Source: Paenibacillus sp. JQZ6Y-1
GTDB taxonomy: Bacteria; Bacillota; Bacilli; Paenibacillales; Paenibacillaceae
Assembly: GCF_040719145.1 (NCBI RefSeq)
Contig: NZ_JBFDUZ010000001.1
Location: 1,674,001-1,738,000, forward strand
Reading direction: 5' to 3'
Length of the DNA stretch: 64,000 bases
The notes under the pieces were generated by a model. That model saw only the letters and a program-made list of their open reading frames with translations. It searched no databases and was not told where the DNA came from. This document shows, piece after piece, positions 16,156-23,139 of this stretch. How positions within the stretch are numbered: position 1 is the first letter of the stretch; each line of letters opens with the position of its first letter. The position numbers and the translations under genes are program-made.

Positions 16156-17916
16156 ATGATTCATTCCAATCCATCGCATTCTATAGATCCTGATCATGTT
16201 GAACATGATCATTTTATTACTCGTATCATCAAAGAAGATCTGGCAGAAGGTCTATTCAGTCGCCCTATCGCGACTCGTTTCCCGCCGGAGCCGAACGGTT
16301 ACTTGCATATCGGCAGCGCCTTCGCCATTATCCTGAACGCAAGTATGGCAAAGCAGTTCAACGGTGAATTTGTGTTACGGCTGGATGATACGAATCCGCT
16401 CAAGGAGGACGAGGAATATGTCCGAGCCATCATCCGCGATCTAGCTTGGCTCGGTTATCATCCAGCGGTACATTACGGGTCAGATTACAGCGAAGATTAT
16501 TATGCTGCTGCTGTACATCTGGTTAAAAAGGGTAAAGCCTATGTATGTGATCTGACGCCAGCGGACATGGCAAAATATCGTGGCACACTAACTGAAAAAG
16601 GCATAGATAGTCCATACCGTAACCGCAGTGTCACTGAGAATTTGGAGCTGTTATCCGCTATGCGTGCGGGTCAATTCGCTACTGGGGAAAAGGTACTGCG
16701 TGCACGTATTGATATGGCATCGCCTAACATGAATTTACGTGATCCAGTGCTATACCGGATCATTCATACACCGCATTATCGCACAGGGAACGAGTGGTGC
16801 ATTTATCCGATGTATGATTTTGCGCATCCCATTCAAGATTGGAAGGAAGGCATCACGCATTCTTTATGCTCCATTGAATTTAAGGAGCATCGTCCCTTAT
16901 ACGACTGGGTGTTGCATGAGCTGGAGATCGTCGAGCCGCCGAAGCAACGCGAGTTTGGACGATTGAATATTAGCGGTGTGGTAACGAGCAAGCGGTATTT
17001 GCGGCAATTGGTGGAGGGTAGATACGTAGATGGCTGGGATGATCCGCGCTTGCCAACCTTACAAGGGATGCGTCGTCGCGGCTATACGGCAGATAGTATT
17101 CATGCCTTTTTCCAAGATGTTGGTATGATTCGGGCAAGCAGCACTGTGGATCTCGGTATGCTGGAACACGCTGTTCGTCAGGATCTCAAGCCAAAAGCCA
17201 TGTCCGCTATGGTAATTCTGAATCCAGTCAAAGTCGTTATTACCAACTACGATGCTGCCACTACCGAATGGCTAGAAGTGGAGAATCATCCGCAACATGA
17301 AGCTAGTGGTACACGTCAGCTTCCATTCACTCGTGAAATCTGGATCGAGCGTGAGGATGTGATGGACGTGCCAGAGCGCGGTTTCCATCGCCTATCGCCG
17401 GGTGTGGAAGTGCGGCTGAAAGGGGCGTATTTCATCCGGTGTGAACGGATTGTGCATGACCCAGAGACGAGTGAGATCAGCGAGGTGCATTGTATGTATG
17501 ATCCTGCCACACGTAGCGGTAGCGGATTCAATGAACGTAAAGTAAAATCAACCATTCACTGGGTAGCTGCCTCTCATGCTGTTCCGGTAGAGGTACATTT
17601 GTATCATCCATTGCTCAAGGAAGAAAGTGATGTAACTGAGATGGTGAATACAGATGAAGAGGCGAAGATAGAGGATATTCCCGACACAGTGCATGATCCA
17701 GTCAACGATGATCCGTGGAAGGATCGTATCCGCCCCGATTCGCGCATCGTAGTTGAGCATGCGCTGGCAGAGCCGATGCTTCGTCATCCTGATCCAGAGG
17801 CGCATTATCAATTCATCCGACATGGGTATTTTGTAACCGATAGCCGGTATAGCCGCGAGGATCATCCGGTATTCAATCGGGTCGTATCACTCAAGGACTC
17901 ATGGAAACGAAGTTAA
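16156..17916 (+). CDS. glnS: Glutaminyl-tRNA synthetase, divergent
   Basis: Class I enzyme charging tRNA-Gln with glutamine. Clear GlnRS landmarks are FPPEPNGYLHIG, LRLDDTNP, CIYPMYDFAHPI and GWDDPRLPTLQGMRRRGY, then two C-terminal beta-barrels for anticodon binding. Both catalytic signatures deviate: HIGH reads HIGS (51-54) and the MSK of the KMSKS loop reads TSK (277-279, in VVTSKRYL). It is somewhat longer than the ~554-aa E. coli enzyme, with an acidic insert in the distal barrel (DVTEMVNTDEEAKIED). The ribosome binding site AAAGGAGGT lies 12 nt upstream. It is under a tRNA-Gln T-box. Many Bacillota make Gln-tRNA through GatCAB and lack this gene, so it may be acquired or accessory. Confidence 0.9.
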   Translation: MIHSNPSHSIDPDHVEHDHFITRIIKEDLAEGLFSRPIATRFPPEPNGYLHIGSAFAIILNASMAKQFNGEFVLRLDDTNPLKEDEEYVRAIIRDLAWLGYHPAVHYGSDYSEDYYAAAVHLVKKGKAYVCDLTPADMAKYRGTLTEKGIDSPYRNRSVTENLELLSAMRAGQFATGEKVLRARIDMASPNMNLRDPVLYRIIHTPHYRTGNEWCIYPMYDFAHPIQDWKEGITHSLCSIEFKEHRPLYDWVLHELEIVEPPKQREFGRLNISGVVTSKRYLRQLVEGRYVDGWDDPRLPTLQGMRRRGYTADSIHAFFQDVGMIRASSTVDLGMLEHAVRQDLKPKAMSAMVILNPVKVVITNYDAATTEWLEVENHPQHEASGTRQLPFTREIWIEREDVMDVPERGFHRLSPGVEVRLKGAYFIRCERIVHDPETSEISEVHCMYDPATRSGSGFNERKVKSTIHWVAASHAVPVEVHLYHPLLKEESDVTEMVNTDEEAKIEDIPDTVHDPVNDDPWKDRIRPDSRIVVEHALAEPMLRHPDPEAHYQFIRHGYFVTDSRYSREDHPVFNRVVSLKDSWKRS

Positions 17917-18078
17917 TATACAGTTAGAGTCGCGTATCGATTCGTCTGGCAGTATCGAATGAATTTCACCATAGACAGGTGGTTCCTATACAGTAGGGAA
18001 GTGATTCACTTAGAGAAGTGGTTCCTACTATATGATTCCACGTGCCATTAGCCTATTGTATCGAACCGAGAAAACCAG

Positions 18079-18123
18079 AAAAAGTCAGCGTCGTGTCATT
18101 AGGATACGATGCTGACTTTTTTT
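18079..18123 (+). terminator. Intrinsic terminator after glnS
   Basis: A stem of about 15 bp (AAAAGTCAGC-GTCGT / ACGAT-GCTGACTTTT) followed by a T-run. The ~160 nt between the glnS stop and this hairpin contain nothing else recognisable. Confidence 0.88.
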
Positions 18124-18144
18124 ATAATATTCCGTCTTTTAGCT

Positions 18145-18173
18145 TTGACATTGAGAGTAGCGAAACGTATACT
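18145..18173 (+). promoter_or_regulatory. Sigma-A promoter of the P-type ATPase
   Basis: A perfect TTGACA (18145-18150), a 17-bp spacer and TATACT (18168-18173). Confidence 0.82.
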
Positions 18174-18179
18174 GGACAT

Positions 18180-18205
18180 AACATATGAACAATTACTCAT
18201 GTATT
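18180..18205 (+). promoter_or_regulatory. ArsR/SmtB-type metal operator of the P-type ATPase
   Basis: The core ATATGA-ACAATTAC-TCATGT shares its first 15 bases (AACATATGAACAATT) with the CDF operator at 10595, and likewise begins just after the -10 box. Same architecture, so the same repressor is likely. Confidence 0.78.
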
Positions 18206-18278
18206 GATAAAATAAAAATAGATAGCGAAAACATGAGCAAAAGGGATAGTAGTCTTTTCGCTAAAGGGAGGAATTACG

Positions 18279-20660
18279 ATGGGACAGGCATCGTTAAAAC
18301 TGACGACGCGTGAGTTGACACTAGATGGACTGCATTGTGCCAATTGCGCGATGAAGATCGAGAACGGTGTGAGCAAGATCAAGGGTGTATCTTCCTGCTC
18401 CGTTAACTTTGTCAATAAAACATTGACCTTAGAAACGGATCAGGAGCAGGCGGAACAAGTGACTGGTGAAGCTGCACGCACCGTGAATCGCATCGAACCG
18501 CATATACAGGTCAAGGTGAAAGCACCTATCGCAAAAACGATTGCTCAAGCCCATCGCCTCGATAGCGATACAATGGCTTTGCACCATCCAGCTATCCATG
18601 CTGATGCGGATATTTCGCACGGAAATCATACCTCAACATCGGCACAGCATATGCACGCACACGAGCATACACAGTCAGAGCATTCACATACACATACACA
18701 TACACATGACCATGATCATCAAGGTCACACGCACGCTCATGGCGACAATCAGCAGCGCAATTTGCTGCTCCGTTTGGTAGGCGGCGGTATTTTACTAGCA
18801 GGCGGGTTAATACTGCCTTTGTCTGGTACAGTCGAACTGACAGTATTTCTCATAGCGTATCTGATTGCTGGCGGTGATATTGTTTGGCAGGCAGTACGCA
18901 ATATCATACGCGGACAAGTATTTGACGAGTATTTTCTAATGGCGGTAGCGACGGTGGGGGCGTTCCTTATCGGTCAATATCCAGAAGGTGTAGCAGTTAT
19001 GCTCTTTTATCAGCTAGGAGAGATGTTTCAAGGCTATGCGGTCGAGCGCTCGCGTCGTTCGATTGCTGAGCTCATGAATATTCGTCCAGATTATGCCAAT
19101 CTGCAAACAGCGAATGGCATAACTCAGGTATCGCCGGAGACAGTGCAGATCGGCGATCATATTGTTATCAAGCCGGGGGAAAAGGTTCCTTTGGATGGTA
19201 TCGTGATTGCAGGCAATTCTATGTTGGATACTTCTGCACTGACTGGTGAATCCGTTCCGCGTCAAGCGCAAGTGAATAGCGAAGTATTGGCGGGCTTTGT
19301 GAATAAAAATGGCGTGATAACTCTCCAAGTCAGCCGTGGATTTGGGGAGTCATCGGTAGCGAAGATTCTGGAGCTGGTGCAAAATGCCAGCAGCAAAAAG
19401 GCGCAGACCGAGAAGTTTATTACCAAGTTCGCTCGCTACTATACGCCAGCGGTTGTGATTATTGCAACGTTGCTGGCAGTTGTTCCGCCATTGCTGATCA
19501 GCGGTGCATCCTTTGCAGACTGGGTCTATCGCGCACTTGTGTTTCTCGTAATTTCTTGTCCATGCGCACTGGTCGTGTCGATTCCACTTGGTTTTTTTGG
19601 GGGGATTGGTGCTGCATCCCGCAATGGCATTCTGGTCAAGGGCAGCAATTATTTGGAAGCATTAAATGGCGTCAAATATGTCGTATTCGATAAAACAGGC
19701 ACATTGACAAAAGGTACATTTGCCGTCACTGGAATATATCCTGCAGCAGGTACGTCCTATACGCAGCAGCAATTGCTGGAAATTGCCGCTTATGCGGAGC
19801 TGCATTCCAGTCATCCGATTGCCGAATCAATTCGTGATGCCCATAAGGATACATTGGATCAAGCACGAATCAGGGATTATAGTGAGCATGCCGGTTATGG
19901 CATTGAAGTGATGCTAGATAATCGACATATACTTGCTGGTAATCGGCGACTGATGGAGCGGAATAAGCTTGTTGCTACAGAACCGACAGGTGTGGGTACG
20001 ATTGTGCATCTGGCTGTGGATGGAGAATATGCAGGGCATATCGTAATTGCCGACGAGATCAAGCCGGATGCTGCTGCCGCCATCACCATGCTCAAGCAGC
20101 AAGGAATCCGCAAAGTGATCATGCTGACCGGCGATACTCGTCAAACAGCGGAGCAGGTGGCGCATCAGCTAGGAGTGGACGAGGTGTATTCCGAATTGCT
20201 GCCAGAGGACAAGGTAGCTCAACTGGAACGACTGAATGAATTACGCGCACGTGGAGAGAAGATTGTTTTCGTTGGTGACGGGATTAACGATACACCTGTG
20301 CTGGCTCAAGCAGACATCGGTGTAGCGATGGGTGGTCTAGGTTCAGATGCGGCGATTGAAGCGGCAGATGTAGTCATTATGAATGACGAACCTTCCCGTT
20401 TACCTGCGGCAATTGGCATCGCTCGTCGTACCCGCCGTATTGTTTGGCAAAATATATGGTTTGCACTTGGTGTGAAGGTGATCTTCATGACGCTAGGCGC
20501 ATTCGGCATTGCTACGATGTGGGAAGCGGTATTCTCTGATGTAGGTGTCACCTTGCTGGCTGTACTGAATGCGATGCGGGTGCTGCGGATCAACCTTTCA
20601 TCCTTGATTCCATCTATCCATTCCACTTCATCTTCTATGAAGACAGCAAAAAGTAACTGA
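18279..20660 (+). CDS. Zn/Cd/Pb-exporting P1B-type ATPase
   Basis: ATP-driven efflux pump for Zn2+, Cd2+ or Pb2+ in the plasma membrane (CadA/ZntA class). Domains: N-terminal heavy-metal-associated domain with GLHCANC (Cys20, Cys23), a His-rich linker (about 100-160) rich in HTH and HDH, membrane helices, the metal site CPC (427-429), phosphorylation site DKTGT (Asp471), the HP motif in SSHPIAES, and the hinge GDGINDTPVLA. GSDAAIEAADVV near the end is typical of the Zn/Cd subgroup, not the Cu subgroup. AAAGGGAGG precedes the ATG. The promoter carries the same operator as the CDF exporter, so the two form one metal-induced regulon. Confidence 0.95.
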   Translation: MGQASLKLTTRELTLDGLHCANCAMKIENGVSKIKGVSSCSVNFVNKTLTLETDQEQAEQVTGEAARTVNRIEPHIQVKVKAPIAKTIAQAHRLDSDTMALHHPAIHADADISHGNHTSTSAQHMHAHEHTQSEHSHTHTHTHDHDHQGHTHAHGDNQQRNLLLRLVGGGILLAGGLILPLSGTVELTVFLIAYLIAGGDIVWQAVRNIIRGQVFDEYFLMAVATVGAFLIGQYPEGVAVMLFYQLGEMFQGYAVERSRRSIAELMNIRPDYANLQTANGITQVSPETVQIGDHIVIKPGEKVPLDGIVIAGNSMLDTSALTGESVPRQAQVNSEVLAGFVNKNGVITLQVSRGFGESSVAKILELVQNASSKKAQTEKFITKFARYYTPAVVIIATLLAVVPPLLISGASFADWVYRALVFLVISCPCALVVSIPLGFFGGIGAASRNGILVKGSNYLEALNGVKYVVFDKTGTLTKGTFAVTGIYPAAGTSYTQQQLLEIAAYAELHSSHPIAESIRDAHKDTLDQARIRDYSEHAGYGIEVMLDNRHILAGNRRLMERNKLVATEPTGVGTIVHLAVDGEYAGHIVIADEIKPDAAAAITMLKQQGIRKVIMLTGDTRQTAEQVAHQLGVDEVYSELLPEDKVAQLERLNELRARGEKIVFVGDGINDTPVLAQADIGVAMGGLGSDAAIEAADVVIMNDEPSRLPAAIGIARRTRRIVWQNIWFALGVKVIFMTLGAFGIATMWEAVFSDVGVTLLAVLNAMRVLRINLSSLIPSIHSTSSSMKTAKSN

Positions 20661-20682
20661 TTTGTCATGTGAATGTTCATGG

Positions 20683-20713
20683 AAAGGGCTGCGCGACTGT
20701 GCGCAGCCTTTTT
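20683..20713 (+). terminator. Intrinsic terminator after the P-type ATPase
   Basis: GGCTGCGC / GCGCAGCC stem with a short loop and five T. Confidence 0.88.
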
Positions 20714-21146
20714 GCAGTACTATTTTTGGCAATCCCAATCATGGGACGAATGATATGCCTGCAATGCCATTCTTAACAAGTTTTCATATTTAATCATTCT
20801 TAATACCTAGGCGAAAAAATATACAAATACCCAATTTATTACATCTTTTTTACAATTGCTTCATGATAAAACCTATCAAAATTAGTTCTTTTTAACCAAA
20901 ATTCGACAAAATACATATTATCAATTTGGGACTTTTGTGGTATGATACTTTTACATGATTCACTTGCTTATATAAGTCATAAGCAGTTTGAATTTACAGT
21001 TTTGCCTGAATTGGATACAAAGCATATAAACAATGGAAATGAGTACTCGGGCATGACGCAGTTGCTGCATTTTTAAAATAATAAAATCCCTGCTGTATCG
21101 CTACGCGAACGCTTACAGACAGGCTAGAGATAAGGGGAACATGGTC
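20714..21146. other. AT-rich leader region upstream of the PilZ gene
   Basis: No gene. A -10-like TATGAT lies near 20941-20946 with a weak TTATCA -35, which would give a leader of about 190 nt. Two hairpins can be drawn in that leader: TGCTTAT/ATAAGCA near 20967-20987 and CCTG-CTGT/ACAG-A-CAGG near 21089-21123. I could not match it to a c-di-GMP (GEMM) riboswitch or any other known class. Confidence 0.35.
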
Positions 21147-21800
21147 ATGAAGCTACAAAATTATATTTTTGCCAATCAGTATCTGGATGTGCAGGACGAT
21201 GAAGGCAATATGTTCGTTGGGCGGGTAGAGGAGTTCGATGAGCAATATATTACGCTGGCTGATATTGCCCGTCTGGAGCATATCGCACCTCGTGAGAAGC
21301 TTGCATTGAGCGACATGATGAAAAAGGATGTGTTCGCCTTTTTCGTTGGTCATAACAAGCTGAAATATCAGTTCAAAACTAGAATTACACGCAGCGATGA
21401 GAACCAAATTCGAATCAAGCTGCAAAGCCCTAATCCAGACGAGATTATTAAAATTCAAAACCGCGATTATTTGCGGATTAGCTCATCGCTACGCTGTGAT
21501 CTGCATGTCGTGGAAGAGGATACAGATCTGGAATTGCAAATTTATACGCATGATATTAGCGGTGGCGGTTTATCCTTTTACAGCCGGCAGCCGGTGAATT
21601 ACCAAAAGTATGAAGGCACCTTATATCTATATAAAGGAAGCAACGAAATGTTGCTGCCCTTCAAAGCAGATCTTGTCTATATGAATCAACTGGAAGATCA
21701 AAAATACAAAGTAGCGCTCAAATATAGCGATATTAAGGAACAGCACCGTAACCATATTATCCGTTACGCAATTCAGGAACAGGTGCGTTTCCGTAAATAA
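21147..21800 (+). CDS. PilZ-domain c-di-GMP-binding protein (YcgR/MotI-like)
   Basis: A 217-aa cytosolic protein with an N-terminal YcgR-like domain (about 1-95) and a C-terminal PilZ domain. The c-di-GMP-binding motifs are in order: the arginine region QNRDYLRI (RxxxR-like, with Arg at the DYLR end) and DISGGGLS, matching D/NxSxxG. Proteins of this build act as flagellar brakes (MotI/YpfA in Bacillus) or regulate exopolysaccharide output. ATG at 21147 gives better spacing (9 nt) from AAGGGGA than the in-frame ATG at 21141 (3 nt). It is monocistronic, with its own terminator. No flagellar gene is in the window, so the output is unknown. Confidence 0.87.
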   Translation: MKLQNYIFANQYLDVQDDEGNMFVGRVEEFDEQYITLADIARLEHIAPREKLALSDMMKKDVFAFFVGHNKLKYQFKTRITRSDENQIRIKLQSPNPDEIIKIQNRDYLRISSSLRCDLHVVEEDTDLELQIYTHDISGGGLSFYSRQPVNYQKYEGTLYLYKGSNEMLLPFKADLVYMNQLEDQKYKVALKYSDIKEQHRNHIIRYAIQEQVRFRK

Positions 21801-21828
21801 ATAGTAGATACAGATGTGAATGTATGAT

Positions 21829-21867
21829 AAATCCTGCACTCGGTAACCGCCGGGGAGCAGGATTTTT
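21829..21867 (+). terminator. Intrinsic terminator after the PilZ gene
   Basis: AAATCCTGC / GCAGGATTT stem with a long loop and a T-run. Confidence 0.85.
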
Positions 21868-22401
21868 GCATGATAAAGATAAAATAGCACCTTTATTATT
21901 TATGGCGTATTTGCGTATTGTTTTATGGTTTTCACAATAAAAAGAGCGTAGATAAACCATATTTTCTGTAAAAATGACAATGTTTTTACGTTGTTATCCA
22001 ATTCTAACTATATATCGCAAAAAAAATTCAAATTGCCTATTCGTGAAAAATGTCCTGCTTTTCATTTTAGCAATCCGTTCTTTTGCGAAGTACATACAGG
22101 AAGAATGACCCTACATATAGACGTAGATTCCGACGAAATTTGACAAACAAGCGTGAAATGATTTAACCTGTTAAAGGTTACAAAATTTTAACAAGTGATT
22201 CATTCCACGATTTCATGGAATCCTAGGCAGATGCGGATTACGATCCGAACTGACCTTTTATCTGTTACCTGACGTTCTTGACACGAATTTATTGCACAGC
22301 GGGTAGGTTACTTAATGGGAAAAAGCTCTACATAATGAATGTTTGCTGCCCGTCTGTACCTCTGAAATAACTCCGCAAGCACCGAAGGGAGAAGTATTTG
22401 A
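21868..22401. other. 534-nt gene-free leader upstream of the NlpC/P60 gene
   Basis: No ORF is supported. A perfect TTGACA lies near 22140, but without a convincing -10 box at proper distance; another TTGACA occurs near 22277. Such long leaders before NlpC/P60 genes sometimes hold c-di-AMP (ydaO) riboswitches, but I could not find that consensus here. Confidence 0.35.
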
Positions 22402-22851
22402 TTGAAGAAATTGATATTGTCTCTGCTGGCTGCGGCTGTGATTTGCACAGCACAACCGGACGGCGCATCTGCCAGCACACCGACATTTAAAAGTGAAATT
22501 AAAAGCCAAGCAACTCGCGTCATCGGTACACCTTATGTGATGGGTGGAACGAGCACACACGGGTTCGATTGCTCCGGCTTTACTCGATATGTATATAAAA
22601 AGCTGAATAAGTCACTGCCACGCACCGCTCGCCAACAAGCCAAAATAGGTAAAGCTGTCTATAAGGGGAATCTTTCGGTAGGCGATCTGGTCTTTTTTAA
22701 CACGATGGGATACGGTATCTCGCATGTCGGCATCTATATCGGTAATAACAAATTTATTCATTCCGCAAGCAGTACCGGTGTAACGATTAGTAGTTTATCT
22801 CAATCGTATTACAAAAACCGCTACGTGACGGCAAGGCGTGTCGTTAAGTAA
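22402..22851 (+). CDS. Secreted NlpC/P60 peptidoglycan endopeptidase
   Basis: Cell-wall hydrolase cleaving within the stem peptide (gamma-D-Glu-diaminopimelate type bond). Short for the class (149 aa): a signal peptide (cleavage likely after GASA, about residue 24) followed directly by a single NlpC/P60 domain without SH3 or LysM anchors. Catalytic Cys57 lies in GFDCSGF; the His is in ISHVGIYIG, with HSAS following. The start is TTG at 22402, with AAGGGAG about 11 nt upstream, which implies modest translation. Single-gene unit. Confidence 0.92.
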   Translation: MKKLILSLLAAAVICTAQPDGASASTPTFKSEIKSQATRVIGTPYVMGGTSTHGFDCSGFTRYVYKKLNKSLPRTARQQAKIGKAVYKGNLSVGDLVFFNTMGYGISHVGIYIGNNKFIHSASSTGVTISSLSQSYYKNRYVTARRVVK

Positions 22852-22985
22852 TGGAATCGGTCATCATGTAAGTGCAACATTGTATTGTAACGAGTTTTCT
22901 TTTAGCAATCTTGTTATTCAGTTTGCTCATTGGACAGCCTGATAACAGCAAAAGCTACGATTGAAGTAATAAAAGGTCGAATAAC

Positions 22986-23034
22986 AAAAGGCGTACCGTA
23001 CTTTCATGATCTTCATGAAGCCGGTACGTCTTTT
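22986..23034. terminator. Intrinsic terminator after the NlpC/P60 gene
   Basis: Stem GCGTACCG / CGGTACGT with flanking AAAAG/CTTTT and a nested TTCATGA hairpin. It sits between converging genes and may work in both directions. Confidence 0.8.
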
Positions 23035-23139
23035 ATTATTCCTTTGTTTCCAACCAGTGATAGCTACAATGGATAGTCATAGACCATCCATTGTAATCCT
23101 ACATAATGCGTATAGATATACTTGATACTTTAATGCTTC

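Noticed and set aside
20950-21146. c-di-GMP (GEMM) riboswitch before the PilZ gene
   Set aside because: Attractive by function, but I could not find the conserved GEMM core or tetraloop/receptor elements; only generic hairpins are seen.
21868-22401. c-di-AMP (ydaO) riboswitch before the NlpC/P60 gene
   Set aside because: The long leader is suggestive, but the conserved ydaO blocks are not present.
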